A stretch of 64,000 bases of DNA from Phascolarctobacterium sp. (GCA_003150755.1 QAMT01000005.1:1-64000), one strand, 5' to 3'. Positions 10,079 to 19,870 are shown, counted from the stretch's first letter. The notes: generated by a model from the letters alone, not told the origin. Made by a program: numbers and translations.

Positions 10079-11284
10079 TCAGGTGTGATATTCACCATTT
10101 ATTTTAACATATTCATAGCTGAAATCACATGTCCAGACGGTCGCTTCTTCTGTGCCTGCGCCCAAATCTATTTTCATGCTGATATCGTGCTGTTCCATAA
10201 TGTCCTTTAAACTTTCCAAAGGTACATTGCAGTTCATGCCATGTTCAACCAGGCGCACGCCGCCGATTTCAAGGTTTACCTTGTCCGGCTCCATTGCAGC
10301 GCCGCTGTAACCGGCTGCGCAGACAATGCGTCCCCAGTTGGGGTCTTTGCCGAAAAACGCTGTTTTAACAAGCGGGGATTTGGCAATGGCCATCGCTGCG
10401 GTTTTGGCTTCCTCCCACGTTGCAGCGCCGCAGACGTTTACTTCCAAAAACTTGGTTGCGCCTTCGCCGTCGCGTGCAATCATTTTGGCAAGGTCCTGAG
10501 CGCAGGTTACAAGCGCTTCAAAAAATGCCGGGTAATCCGGATGCTCTTCGCTTAAAATAATTTCATTTTCGGCAAGGCCGTTCGCCAGTACAATCATACT
10601 GTCATTGGTGCTGGTGTCACCGTCAACAACTACCATATTAAAGGATTTATCGGCTGCAGCCTTAACCGCACGTTTTAAAACGTCCGGCGCAATAGCGGCA
10701 TCAGTCGTTAAAAAGGTAAGCATCGTTGCCATGTTGGGGTGAATCATCCCTGCACCCTTGGCGATACCGGCAATTTTGGCAGTTTTGCCGCCAACTTCAA
10801 ATTCATAGGCAGCGTGTTTGATAAAGGTATCAGTCGTCTGGATAGCCATAGCGCAGCTTTCGCCTTCGCTTTCATCCATAGCGTCAACCGCATCGGCAAT
10901 GCCCTGCGCAACCTTATCCATCGGCATAAAATGCCCGATAACGCCGGTACTGCAAACATAAACTGCCTCCGGTTCAACGCCCAAAAGCCCGGCAGCCTGT
11001 GCCTGCATAGCTTCAGCATCTTTCAGGCCCTGTTCGCCGGTACAGGCATTGGCACAGCCGCTGTTTACCACAATAGCCTGCGCATAGGGTTTGGCTGCTA
11101 CTTTGCGACTTACCAAAACTGGCGCCGCGCACATTTTGTTTTGTGTAAACACTGCGCCGGTTGCTGCCGGTACAGTGCTGTAAATTACAGCTACATCGTG
11201 GTTGCCGCTGGCTTTAATGCCCGCTTTAACACCCGCCGCCAAAAAGCCCTGCGGCGTTGTTACCCAACCGTCAATCTTTTTCAT
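10079..11284 (-). CDS. argJ: Bifunctional ornithine acetyltransferase / N-acetylglutamate synthase
   Basis: This 401-residue protein recycles the acetyl group from acetylornithine to glutamate. It is made as a precursor that cuts itself before the nucleophilic threonine in PNMATMLTF, which is intact. The ATG at 11284 is chosen over 11290 because AGGAGG lies 7 nt before it and only 1 nt before the upstream ATG. ArgJ makes the pathway cyclic; the separate acetyltransferase at 31218-31703 may prime it. Whether this ArgJ is mono- or bifunctional cannot be decided here. Confidence 0.95.
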   Translation of the reverse strand: MKKIDGWVTTPQGFLAAGVKAGIKASGNHDVAVIYSTVPAATGAVFTQNKMCAAPVLVSRKVAAKPYAQAIVVNSGCANACTGEQGLKDAEAMQAQAAGLLGVEPEAVYVCSTGVIGHFMPMDKVAQGIADAVDAMDESEGESCAMAIQTTDTFIKHAAYEFEVGGKTAKIAGIAKGAGMIHPNMATMLTFLTTDAAIAPDVLKRAVKAAADKSFNMVVVDGDTSTNDSMIVLANGLAENEIILSEEHPDYPAFFEALVTCAQDLAKMIARDGEGATKFLEVNVCGAATWEEAKTAAMAIAKSPLVKTAFFGKDPNWGRIVCAAGYSGAAMEPDKVNLEIGGVRLVEHGMNCNVPLESLKDIMEQHDISMKIDLGAGTEEATVWTCDFSYEYVKINGEYHT

Positions 11285-11296
11285 CAACATTCCTCC

Positions 11297-12331
11297 TTAA
11301 GGATATACCGGCAGCTGGCATAAACCAGTGGTTTCGTCCAGCCCGAACATTACATTCATGTTCTGCACAGCCTGCCCTGCCGCGCCTTTTACAAGGTTAT
11401 CCAGCGCGCTCATTACAATTACGCGGCCGGTGCGTGCATCCGTCTGCCAGCCGATATCGACATAATTGGAAGCGCGGACGTTTTTAATTTCGGGGCATCC
11501 GCCCTTGCCCAGCAGGCGGATAAAAAATTCGCCGCCGTACATATCTTCAAACGCTTGGGCAACGGCATCATCCGTTACGCCGGGTTTTAACATGGCATAG
11601 CAGGTTGCCAGAATGCCACGGTCCGCCGGCAACAGGTGCGGCGTAAATTGAATTACTACATCTTCACCTGCAAATTCAGAATAAATCTGTTCAATTTCCG
11701 GTGTGTGCCTGTGCGTTGCCACACCGTAAGCGTGAAAGTTCTCGTTAACCGAGCAATACAGGCTGCCCAGTTTAAGCCCGCGCCCAGCACCAGTCGTGCC
11801 GGATTTAGCGTCAACAACAATGCCTTTAGTTTCGATAAGCCTATGTTTCAACAGCGGCACCAAAGCCAGAATGCTGCAAGTTGTATAGCAGCCCGGGTTT
11901 GCCACCAGTTCCGCACCGGCAACATCCTTGCGGTAAAGCTCAGTCAGTCCGTAAACTGCGTTGGCCTTTGGGTCAACATGCTCAACCTTATACCACTTTT
12001 CAAACACTTTAGCATCTTTAAAGCGGTAATCACCGCCCAAATCTATTATTTTAACGCCGCTGCCGCGCAGCTGTTTGCCAATTTTCATGGCATGCCCGTG
12101 CGGAAGCGCGATAAAAATCACATCACTGCCCTCTGCAATTTTTTGCAGGTCATTCATGGATACCAGTTTTTTGTCAATGCGCCCGCGCAAATGCGGATAC
12201 ATTTTAGCGATATCTTCGCCCGTGCTGCTTTCGGACGTAATATATGCCAGTTCCGCCTGCGGATGGCCGTCCAGAAGACGCAAAAGCTCTGCTCCGGCAA
12301 AACCGGTTGCACCAATAACACTTGCTTTCAT
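11297..12331 (-). CDS. argC: N-acetyl-gamma-glutamyl-phosphate reductase
   Basis: This 344-residue NADPH enzyme reduces N-acetylglutamyl phosphate to the semialdehyde. It starts with the nucleotide-binding GATGFAGAELLRLL and has the catalytic cysteine in NPGCYTT. It is the first gene of the arginine operon, 12 nt ahead of argJ, with an AGGAGG-type ribosome site and the palindromic promoter just upstream. Confidence 0.97.
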   Translation of the reverse strand: MKASVIGATGFAGAELLRLLDGHPQAELAYITSESSTGEDIAKMYPHLRGRIDKKLVSMNDLQKIAEGSDVIFIALPHGHAMKIGKQLRGSGVKIIDLGGDYRFKDAKVFEKWYKVEHVDPKANAVYGLTELYRKDVAGAELVANPGCYTTCSILALVPLLKHRLIETKGIVVDAKSGTTGAGRGLKLGSLYCSVNENFHAYGVATHRHTPEIEQIYSEFAGEDVVIQFTPHLLPADRGILATCYAMLKPGVTDDAVAQAFEDMYGGEFFIRLLGKGGCPEIKNVRASNYVDIGWQTDARTGRVIVMSALDNLVKGAAGQAVQNMNVMFGLDETTGLCQLPVYP

Positions 12332-12360
12332 ATCTGACCTCCTTTAAAAATTATGTTTAT

Positions 12361-12391
12361 AATTATACATCTTTTATGTATAATTTTTCAA
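12361..12391 (-). promoter_or_regulatory. arg operon promoter with overlapping palindromic operator
   Basis: On the minus strand TTGAAA (12391-12386), an 18-nt spacer and TATAAT (12367-12362) form the promoter. A perfect 10-bp inverted repeat, AATTATACAT and ATGTATAATT around CTTTT (12361-12385), covers the spacer and the -10 box. A/T-rich palindromes of this kind upstream of argC fit an ArgR/AhrC box; the factor is inferred, not shown. No ArgR gene lies in the window. Confidence 0.65.
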
Positions 12392-12595
12392 TAGTATTTT
12401 TAATAAATTTTCAGCAAATCCGTCTCTTTTTCTGAAAAAGAAAACAAACCCCCATTATTATTTATTATTTTACTACTTTGGTATGTGTTTTTCAAAACTT
12501 TTTCAGCAAAAAAGATATAAAAAGTTTAATTTTTAAATTTATCAGACGCCCGATTTTTGGTAAAATATTATATAAGAAAACTTAGCGAGGTAATC

Positions 12596-13453
12596 ATGAG
12601 TAAGATAATAAAATTATTGATAGTTTTTGCGGTCATCGCAGGGCTGTTTATGTATTACCCCAACAGCGCCGGCATAGATACATCCACGCAAGTGCCAGCG
12701 CCGCAGCCGCAAACACAGACAGATGAGCAGCAAAACGCACAAAGTTTAGAAGAAACCGAAAGCACGCTGATGATGCTTTTGCCCTACCTGCCGGAGCGCA
12801 GCACCTGGCCCGACCCGTTGCAGAAAATGTTTATGCTGTTTACGCTGGAAAACACCGTTAAAGAGCGTACTGCGGGCATGGAATGGACGCCGCTGCCGGA
12901 GATACCAACCGCCATGCAGCAGGCGCTTGTCGCCATTGAGGACCACGATTTTTACCGTCACGGCGCAGTGGCACTGGACGGCATTTTGCGCGCAACTTTT
13001 GTAAATCTGTACGAAGGCGAAATTGTGCAGGGCGGCAGCACGCTGACGCAGCAGCTTGCCAAAAATATGTTTTTAAGCCAGGAACAGACGATGAGCCGCA
13101 AGGTTTACGAAGTAATGTTTGCCCTGATGCTGGAAGATAAATACAGCAAGGACCAGATTCTGGAAATGTATTTCAACACCACTTACTTCGGCAACGGCTC
13201 AACAGGCATTACCGCCGCCGCACGCGGATACTTCGGCAAAGCGCCTGCCGATATGAATCTTTCCGAATGCGCCATCATCGCGTCCCTGCCCTATGCTCCA
13301 TCTGCGCTGAACCCTTACGAGAACCCGGAAGGTTGCAAAAAACGCCAGCGCCTGGTGCTTGATACCATGGTTAAACGCGGCTTCATCGGCGAAACCGTAG
13401 CCAACGCCGCCAAAGAAAAAACCGTTTACCTGGCCGACGGCACAGAACTGTAA
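12596..13453 (+). CDS. Monofunctional peptidoglycan transglycosylase (GT51)
   Basis: This 285-residue protein polymerises lipid II into glycan strands at the outer face of the membrane. It has one N-terminal membrane anchor (about residues 4-22), a proline/glutamine-rich linker, and the GT51 motifs EDHDFYRHGAV and GGSTLTQQLAKN. No transpeptidase domain follows, so it is MtgA-like or a stand-alone PBP1 N-domain. ATG 12596 follows GCGAGG; a TTG 39 nt upstream has no ribosome site. It converges on thrS. Confidence 0.88.
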   Translation: MSKIIKLLIVFAVIAGLFMYYPNSAGIDTSTQVPAPQPQTQTDEQQNAQSLEETESTLMMLLPYLPERSTWPDPLQKMFMLFTLENTVKERTAGMEWTPLPEIPTAMQQALVAIEDHDFYRHGAVALDGILRATFVNLYEGEIVQGGSTLTQQLAKNMFLSQEQTMSRKVYEVMFALMLEDKYSKDQILEMYFNTTYFGNGSTGITAAARGYFGKAPADMNLSECAIIASLPYAPSALNPYENPEGCKKRQRLVLDTMVKRGFIGETVANAAKEKTVYLADGTEL

Positions 13454-13478
13454 CCCGCAAATTTTATACAAAGCAGCA

Positions 13479-13514
13479 AAGGCACCACGCAAAAATGCAT
13501 GGTGCCTTATTTAT
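13479..13514. terminator. Bidirectional terminator between the transglycosylase and thrS
   Basis: AAGGCACCA (13479-13487) pairs perfectly with TGGTGCCTT (13500-13508), followed by ATTTATT. The preceding A-rich stretch gives weak T tracts for the minus direction. Confidence 0.75.
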
Positions 13515-13529
13515 TAAGCCACTGTTAAA

Positions 13530-15434
13530 TTATCTTTTTTCGGCAATTTCTTTTTGCAGCATGGCAATAAATTCATCCTGCGGCATTGCGCCGATATCGC
13601 CTTCGCCGCGGCGGCGTACCGCAACGGTGCCGTCTTCAACTTCCTTCTCACCGATAACAAGCATGTAAGGAATCTTCTGCATCTGTGCTTCGCGGATTTT
13701 ATAACCGATTTTTTCGTTGCGGTCATCCAGATGTACGCGCAGGCCAAGATTGAACAGCTTGTCATACAGTTTTTGTGCATAATCATGCTGCTTGTCGGTA
13801 ATCGGCAGAATGCGTACCTGGCACGGAGCCAGCCATGCCGGGAATGCACCGGCATAATGCTCAATCAGAATACCGATAAAGCGTTCAATAGAGCCATAAG
13901 CAACACGGTGAATCATAACCGGACGGTGTTTCAGGCCGTCTTCACCGGTGTAGGTCAAATCAAATTTTTCCGGCAGCAGCATATCCAGCTGAATGGTGCC
14001 GCACTGCCAGGTACGGCCGATGGAGTCCGTCAGATGGAAGTCAATCTTCGGACCGTAGAAAGCGCCGTCGCCTTCGTTGATAGTGTATTCCAGACCGAAG
14101 TCATCCATAGCTGCTTTCAGGCCGTTGGTTGCTCTTTCCCAGGTTTCATCGTCGCCCATGGAGTCTTCCGGACGGGTAGAAAGTTCTGCATGGTATTTCA
14201 GTCCGAAGGTTGCATAAACTTCGTCAAACAGGCGGATGGTTTCCTGAATTACGTCTTTAATCTGGTCCGGCATCATAAAGATGTGGGAGTCATCCTGCGT
14301 AAAGCAGCGTACACGGAACAGGCCGTGCAGCGCGCCGCTCAGTTCGTGGCGGTGTACAAGGCCGAGTTCTGCCACGCGCAGCGGCAGTTCGCGGTAGCTG
14401 TGCGGATGAGTACGGTAAAACAGCATGCCGCCCGGGCAGTTCATCGGTTTAACTGCATAATCGGCACCGTCAATCTTTGTAAAGTACATATTGTCGCGGT
14501 AATGGTCCCAGTGGCCGCTGCGTTCCCACAAAGTGCGGGAAAGAATCATCGGAGTCTGGATTTCATAATAACCATAACGGCGGTGTACTTCGCGCCAATA
14601 ATCAATCAAAGTATTTTTAATAATCATGCCGTTGGGATGGAAGAACGGGAAGCCCGGCCCTTCATCCTGAATGCTGAAAATATCAAGTTCTTTGCCAAGT
14701 TTGCGGTGGTCGCGCTTAGCTGCTTCTTCCAGCATGTGCAGGTAAGCGTCAAGTTCTTCCTTACTGGGGAAAGCAGTGCCGTAAATACGCTGAAGCATTT
14801 TGTTATGCTCGTCGCCACGCCAGTAAGCACCGGCAATGCTTTGCAGTTTAAATGCTTTAACCCTGCCGGTGGACGGGCAGTGCGGGCCTGCGCACAAATC
14901 GGTAAAATCGCCCTGGGTATAGGTGCTGATAACTGCATCTTCCGGCAAATCGTTAATCAGTTCAACCTTATATTTTTCGTTTTTCTCCTCAAACATTTTC
15001 AGTGCTTCGGCACGGGGAATTTCCGCCCTTACAAGAGGGATGTTGGCTTTAATGATTTTGGACATTTCTTTTTCGATAGCAGCCAGGTCTTCCGGAGTGA
15101 AAACATGCTCGCTGTCAAGGTCGTAATAAAAGCCGTTGGCAATAGCAGGGCCGATAGCAAATTTAACATCCGGGAACAGGTGCTGGATAGCCTGCGCCAT
15201 AACATGCGCTGCCGTGTGGCGGATAGCGTGCAGGCCTTCTTCGCTTTCAGGCACAACAAATTCAACAGCCGCATCATGCGTCAATTTATCGGAAAGGTCT
15301 TTATTCTCTCCGTCTACAACGGCAAGCAAAGCCTGCTTGCCCAGTTTCTGCGATAAGCTTTTGGCAATGTCAAGCAGGGTTACGTTATCTTCGTACTCCC
15401 TTACGCTGCCGTCTTTTAAAGTAACTTTTACCAT
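13530..15434 (-). CDS. thrS: Threonyl-tRNA synthetase
   Basis: This 634-residue class II synthetase charges tRNA-Thr. It has an N-terminal TGS domain, an editing domain with HTAAHVMAQAI, a catalytic core with class II motifs (FRVRCFTQDDSHIF) and a C-terminal anticodon-binding domain. The ATG at 15434 follows CAGGAGGT; an in-frame upstream extension overlaps the T-box terminator and is not used. Expression is controlled by the T-box leader just upstream. Confidence 0.98.
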   Translation of the reverse strand: MVKVTLKDGSVREYEDNVTLLDIAKSLSQKLGKQALLAVVDGENKDLSDKLTHDAAVEFVVPESEEGLHAIRHTAAHVMAQAIQHLFPDVKFAIGPAIANGFYYDLDSEHVFTPEDLAAIEKEMSKIIKANIPLVRAEIPRAEALKMFEEKNEKYKVELINDLPEDAVISTYTQGDFTDLCAGPHCPSTGRVKAFKLQSIAGAYWRGDEHNKMLQRIYGTAFPSKEELDAYLHMLEEAAKRDHRKLGKELDIFSIQDEGPGFPFFHPNGMIIKNTLIDYWREVHRRYGYYEIQTPMILSRTLWERSGHWDHYRDNMYFTKIDGADYAVKPMNCPGGMLFYRTHPHSYRELPLRVAELGLVHRHELSGALHGLFRVRCFTQDDSHIFMMPDQIKDVIQETIRLFDEVYATFGLKYHAELSTRPEDSMGDDETWERATNGLKAAMDDFGLEYTINEGDGAFYGPKIDFHLTDSIGRTWQCGTIQLDMLLPEKFDLTYTGEDGLKHRPVMIHRVAYGSIERFIGILIEHYAGAFPAWLAPCQVRILPITDKQHDYAQKLYDKLFNLGLRVHLDDRNEKIGYKIREAQMQKIPYMLVIGEKEVEDGTVAVRRRGEGDIGAMPQDEFIAMLQKEIAEKR

Positions 15435-15454
15435 AATTTTACCTCCTGAATAAA

Positions 15455-15700
15455 AATAAACCCCATCCCTCAAACAAGGGACGGAGTTATCCGCGGTTCC
15501 ACCCTAATTGGCTGCCAATGCAGCCCACTTGGATTACCGTTAACGCCGGTATACGATGCCGCCTACTATTGGTTCGGAGCATAGTTTGAAGGTGGTCTGG
15601 CAGTTTACCGTACCAAGCTGCTCTCAGCCACGGCAGCTTTTTCTGTAAGGACTCAATAAACGCCTTTTCCTTCGCATTACTGATAGAATATCAATTTATG
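15455..15700 (-). ncRNA. T-box riboswitch of thrS
   Basis: The minus strand has the conserved T-box AGGGTGGAACCGCGG (15505-15491), followed by a terminator stem TCCCTTG/CAAGGGA-type at about 15465-15482 and a T-rich run. The probable specifier triplet is ACC (Thr) at 15596-15594, set in the same context (agNNNac) as the TTC triplet of the pheS T-box in this window. Uncharged tRNA-Thr would stabilise the antiterminator and allow transcription into thrS. Confidence 0.93.
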
Positions 15701-15705
15701 TTTAT

Positions 15706-15734
15706 ATTATAAGCACCTCTTTGCCGCTTGTCAA
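15706..15734 (-). promoter_or_regulatory. thrS promoter
   Basis: TTGACA (15734-15729), 17-nt spacer, TATAAT (15711-15706) on the minus strand: a full consensus sigma-70 promoter starting transcription at about 15699, just ahead of the T-box leader. Confidence 0.88.
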
Positions 15735-15831
15735 ATCCTCTGCAAATTATTTTTGTTAAAACTGGAAAAATTTTTTAATTAAATTTATAATTATATAAGG
15801 TAATGTAAAGTGACGTATTGGAGATGGTAAA

Positions 15832-17421
15832 ATGCGGTTTAATTTATATAAAGCAGCGGCAAAATTTTTTATGGCTGCGCTCTTAATCTGCCTGCTGATG
15901 CCAGGCGCACAGGCCAGAGAAAAATATAAAGGCACATTTATTTATATCCCGCTGGATGACAGGCCAGTTACCTACACCTACCCAGTTGCCAGCTTGCAGG
16001 CGGCAGGTTACGAGGTACTGACGCCGCCGGAAAAATACCTGGCTTCCATCAACCGCACTGGCGACCCGGACAAGCTGTGGCAATGGCTGATTGAAAACGC
16101 CCCCGACGCCGACGCCGCCATAATAAGCAGCGACGCCCTGATATACGGCGGGCTTGTTGCCAGCCGCACGCATTTTTACGACAACAACACCTTGCAGGCG
16201 CGAGTGCAGCGCTTGGAACTGCTGCGTGAAAAACTGCCGATGCCGCTGTATGTGTACAGCACGCTGATGCGTACCCCGCGGGCCAGCTTCGGCAATGTAG
16301 AGCCCCCATATTACAGCAAAATCGGCCCGGCCATCTTCCGTTATTCCGAACTTATCGATAAAGAAGATACAAGCGGTTTAACATTGTGCGAAACACTTAC
16401 CAAACAGGCAATAAAAAATAACCTGCCTCAGCAGGATTTAAACGACTGGCTGCAACGGCGCATAAAAAACTATAATGTCAACAAATCACTGACCGAACTT
16501 GCGTCCAGATACCGTTTCCATTATCTTGCCATCGGTAAGGACGATAACGCACCGCTTTCAGCCACGCACATGGAAGCACGCTACATCAAGCGCGATGCTT
16601 ATACGCTTTCCGAACAGATTTTTCAGATTATCCCCGGCGTTGACCAGTTAGGCATGCTGCTTTTAACGCGCGCCGTCAACGAAAAAAACCACGCCCACCC
16701 GCTGGTTTATACTTACTATGCCGAAGGCACTGGGCGTATGACCGTGCCGCAGTATTCAGACAGTACGCTTGGTGAATCCGTACCGCAGCAGATACTCGCC
16801 GCCGACGCGCGCGCCACAACCGACGTTTCCCAAGCAGATTTTATTCTGGCAGTCAATACGCCCAAAGACGGCATTATGATGGACAGCACGGCACCCAGCA
16901 ACCAGTTTTTTGCCGCCCCGCGCGATAAAAAATACATTGGCGAACTGGAAGGCTTTTTAAACAAAGGCTACAAAGTTTCACTGGCTGACGTAACGTATTC
17001 CAACGGAGCTGATAACGGCTTTATGAACGAACTTGCCAAACGCGGCAATCTGCCGAAACTGACTGCCTACAACGGCTGGAACACTGCTGACAACACTATC
17101 GGCTTTGCTATTGCCCAGGGAATTTTAGCACCACAAGTAAGTAATAAAGATAATGCTGAACTGATAAAAATGCGCCTTGTAGACGACTGGTTTTACCAAT
17201 CCAACGCGCGCCGTGATGCAACGGACTTTTTAAAACAAAACGGCAAGAGCGACGCTGTTTACAACCTTGGCAGCATGCAGAAAACGGTTTCTGATATCGC
17301 ACAAAGCACCTGCAACCAACTGGCGGGAAAATATGATTTTACCAGTGATTTTAAATTCAAAATCGGTTTTCCGTGGGACAGGCTGTTTGAAATAAGCGTA
17401 ACGCCCAAGGATAAAGACTGA
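15832..17421 (+). CDS. DUF4127 family exported protein
   Basis: This 529-residue protein begins with a clear signal peptide (hydrophobic residues 10-26, then AQA cleavage site). The mature start, FIYIPLDDRPVTY, followed by an LTPPEKYL element, is the hallmark of the DUF4127 family, whose biochemical role is not known to me. It probably acts in the periplasm or at the cell surface. It is monocistronic, with a GGAGATGG ribosome site and its own terminator. Confidence 0.85.
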   Translation: MRFNLYKAAAKFFMAALLICLLMPGAQAREKYKGTFIYIPLDDRPVTYTYPVASLQAAGYEVLTPPEKYLASINRTGDPDKLWQWLIENAPDADAAIISSDALIYGGLVASRTHFYDNNTLQARVQRLELLREKLPMPLYVYSTLMRTPRASFGNVEPPYYSKIGPAIFRYSELIDKEDTSGLTLCETLTKQAIKNNLPQQDLNDWLQRRIKNYNVNKSLTELASRYRFHYLAIGKDDNAPLSATHMEARYIKRDAYTLSEQIFQIIPGVDQLGMLLLTRAVNEKNHAHPLVYTYYAEGTGRMTVPQYSDSTLGESVPQQILAADARATTDVSQADFILAVNTPKDGIMMDSTAPSNQFFAAPRDKKYIGELEGFLNKGYKVSLADVTYSNGADNGFMNELAKRGNLPKLTAYNGWNTADNTIGFAIAQGILAPQVSNKDNAELIKMRLVDDWFYQSNARRDATDFLKQNGKSDAVYNLGSMQKTVSDIAQSTCNQLAGKYDFTSDFKFKIGFPWDRLFEISVTPKDKD

Positions 17422-17432
17422 GCAGCAATAAA

Positions 17433-17475
17433 AATAACCCCAAATCCAAACAAACGGATGCGGGGTTATTTTTTA
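17433..17475. terminator. Terminator between DUF4127 gene and nth
   Basis: AATAACCCC (17433-17441) pairs with GGGGTTATT (17462-17470), with an inner ATCC/GGAT stem, then a T run. It ends the plus-strand gene and could also serve nth in the other direction. Confidence 0.85.
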
Positions 17476-17502
17476 TGTAAACATCAATTTATTACATTTT
17501 TG

Positions 17503-18141
17503 TTATTTGGCAAAATTCTTTTCTTTGTATGGGCATAAATCAAGCAGCATACACTCGCTGCACAGCGGTTTGCGTGCTTTACAGATTTTGCGGCCGTGCC
17601 AGATAAGCCAGTGATGGGCATCGCTCCATTTATCCATGGGGATGGCCTTTTGCAGTTCCTTTTCAGTTGCCAGCGGGTCTGCGCCCTTTGCAAGCCCTAA
17701 TCGGTGCGAAACGCGGAACACATGCGTATCTACCGCAATGGCAGGCACATGGTAAATGATGCTGGCAATAACGTTGGCCGTTTTTTTGCCGACACCCGGC
17801 AGCGTCATCAGCTTTTCGATGGTGTCGGGCACGGTGCTGTTATATTCCTGCACCAGCATATGGCAGGTTGCCAGCAGGTTTTTAGCCTTGGCACGGAACA
17901 GGCCGCAATCGCGGATTTCATTTTCCAGTTCTTCCTGCGTCAATGCGCCCATTTTTTCCGGCGTGTTGTACTTAGGGAAAATACGCGCCGTAATTTTGTT
18001 CACGCGCTCGTCCGTACATTGAGCGGACATAATTACCGCCACCAAAAGCTCAAATGGGCTGTTATAATTTAATGCAGTTTTGGTGTCCTTATAGGTTTCT
18101 TCCAAAACTTTCAGTATTTCTTCACGCTGCTGTTTGCGCAT
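17503..18141 (-). CDS. nth: Endonuclease III
   Basis: This 212-residue base-excision enzyme removes oxidised pyrimidines and nicks the strand. The helix-hairpin-helix LPGVGKKTANVI supplies the catalytic lysine, VDTHVFRV the catalytic aspartate, and four C-terminal cysteines (CKARKPLCSECMLLDLC) hold the 4Fe-4S cluster. Its ATG shares one base with the stop of the upstream UPF0210 gene (TGATG), so the two are probably coupled. Confidence 0.96.
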   Translation of the reverse strand: MRKQQREEILKVLEETYKDTKTALNYNSPFELLVAVIMSAQCTDERVNKITARIFPKYNTPEKMGALTQEELENEIRDCGLFRAKAKNLLATCHMLVQEYNSTVPDTIEKLMTLPGVGKKTANVIASIIYHVPAIAVDTHVFRVSHRLGLAKGADPLATEKELQKAIPMDKWSDAHHWLIWHGRKICKARKPLCSECMLLDLCPYKEKNFAK

Positions 18142-19499
18142 CAGTTGGTCAGGCTCCTTACCGGCGCAGGTATCCTGCCGCCGCGGGCGATAAATACGTC
18201 CGGTTTAAATTTGCTGACGCCGATAACAGGCGCATAGCCAAGCAGACCGCCGAATTCTACCCTGTCGCCGACAGATTTGCCGGGCACAGGCACAAGGCGT
18301 ACAGCAGTGGTTTTATTGTTAATCATGCCGATAGCCGCTTCATCTGCAATAATGGCAGAAATTGTTTCCGCCGTAATATCGCCGGGCACGGCAATCATAT
18401 CAAGGCCTACGGAGCAAACGCAGGTCATGGCTTCAAGTTTTTCCAGCGTCAGGCTGCCGCGCTCTACTGCGGCAATCATGCCGGCATCCTCGCTGACGGG
18501 GATAAACGCACCGCTTAAGCCGCCTACATAGCTGGACGCCATCAGGCCACCCTTTTTAACTGCATCGTTAAGCATAGCCAGCGCCGCCGTTGTACCGGGG
18601 CCGCCGGTGCTTTCAAGGCCGATTTCTTCCAAAATATGGGCAACACTGTCGCCGACAGCAGGGGTTGGCGCAAGTGACAGGTCAATAATGCCAAACTGTG
18701 TATTCAGACGGCGGGCCGCTTCCTGCGCAACCAACTGGCCCACGCGGGTAATTTTAAATGCCGTCTTTTTAATCGTTTCGGCAACTGTGCCGACATCTGC
18801 GCCGCGCACAGCTTCCAGCGCATGCTTAACCACGCCCGGTCCGCTGACGCCGACATTGATAACGCTTTCCGGCTCGGTTACGCCGTGGAAAGCGCCTGCC
18901 ATAAACGGATTATCCTGCACGGCATTGCAGAACACTACCAGTTTAGCACAGCCGATAGCATCACGGTCTGCGGTAAGTTCCGCCGTTTGTTTTACAATAC
19001 GCCCCATTTCGGCAACAGCGTCCATATTGATGCCGCATTTTGTAGACCCAACGCTGACAGAAGAACAAACAATCTGCGTTTCGTTCAGCGCTTCCGGAAT
19101 CGATGCAATCAGCCTGCGGTCGCCGTTGGTATAACCTTTATCAACCAATGCCGAAAAACCGCCGACAAAGTCAACGCCAATCGTGCGGCCGGCTTCGTCC
19201 AACGCTTTGGCCAAAGGCACATAGCTTTTGGCGTCGCAGCTTTCGCCAACAATGGCAATCGGCGTAACTGACACGCGCTTATTGATAATGGGCACGCCAA
19301 GCTCTGTTTCAAGCTCCTGCCCCACTTTTACCAGATTTTCTGCTTTTTTGGTAATTTTATCGTAAATTTTCTGCGCCGTTACCTTAACATCCGGATGCGA
19401 GCAGTCACGCAGGCTGATGCCCATAGTGATTGTACGCACATCAAGATTATTTTCGGTAATCATGCGCGTTGTTTCCAAAACGTCCTTAATTTCAAACAT
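18141..19499 (-). CDS. UPF0210 / PFL-like family protein
   Basis: This 452-residue protein belongs to the UPF0210 (DUF711) family, which is related in fold to glycyl-radical PFL proteins but has no known activity. Typical stretches are MGISLRDCSHPDV and SVGSTKCGINMD. It lies 12 nt downstream of an ACT-domain gene; that pair is conserved across Firmicutes, which suggests an amino-acid-sensing partner. The family is sure, the function unknown. Confidence 0.9.
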   Translation of the reverse strand: MFEIKDVLETTRMITENNLDVRTITMGISLRDCSHPDVKVTAQKIYDKITKKAENLVKVGQELETELGVPIINKRVSVTPIAIVGESCDAKSYVPLAKALDEAGRTIGVDFVGGFSALVDKGYTNGDRRLIASIPEALNETQIVCSSVSVGSTKCGINMDAVAEMGRIVKQTAELTADRDAIGCAKLVVFCNAVQDNPFMAGAFHGVTEPESVINVGVSGPGVVKHALEAVRGADVGTVAETIKKTAFKITRVGQLVAQEAARRLNTQFGIIDLSLAPTPAVGDSVAHILEEIGLESTGGPGTTAALAMLNDAVKKGGLMASSYVGGLSGAFIPVSEDAGMIAAVERGSLTLEKLEAMTCVCSVGLDMIAVPGDITAETISAIIADEAAIGMINNKTTAVRLVPVPGKSVGDRVEFGGLLGYAPVIGVSKFKPDVFIARGGRIPAPVRSLTN

Positions 19500-19511
19500 C
19501 GGCGCGTCCTC

Positions 19512-19781
19512 CTAAATGCGGTGCATAGCGGTAAAAATATCTTCGCTCTGCACGCGGGCTTCTACGCCGAGTTCTTCGCCAAGCGTGTTGAATACTTCTT
19601 TTAATTTATCAAGCTGCAAATCGGCATTTTCCATATTGGCAATCAGTACCATGTTAAAAAAGCCGTCCATAATATTCTGGTTGATATTTAAAATATTAAT
19701 GTTATGCTCTGCCAGTACATTGCTGACGCGGGCAATAATGCCAACTCTGTCTTTGCCTACAATTGTTACAACTATACGCAT
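19512..19781 (-). CDS. ACT domain protein (UPF0237)
   Basis: This 89-residue protein is one ACT domain, starting MRIVVTIVGKDRVGIIARVS, with the glycine-containing ligand loop GKDRVGI. Such domains bind amino acids and regulate partner proteins. It is first in a probable operon with the UPF0210 gene and nth. Confidence 0.92.
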   Translation of the reverse strand: MRIVVTIVGKDRVGIIARVSNVLAEHNINILNINQNIMDGFFNMVLIANMENADLQLDKLKEVFNTLGEELGVEARVQSEDIFTAMHRI

Positions 19782-19870
19782 TGCCGCTCCTCCTCTTTCG
19801 GGGCCAAAATTTACTATACTTTTTTATTTTACCATAAAATAGGCAGTAATTGTAAATTTTTTAATCCGTC

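Noticed and set aside
13554..15356. A 600-codon open frame on the plus strand opposite thrS
   Set aside because: It is antisense to a certain thrS, has no ribosome site and its translation has no recognisable domains; long antisense frames are common opposite such genes here.
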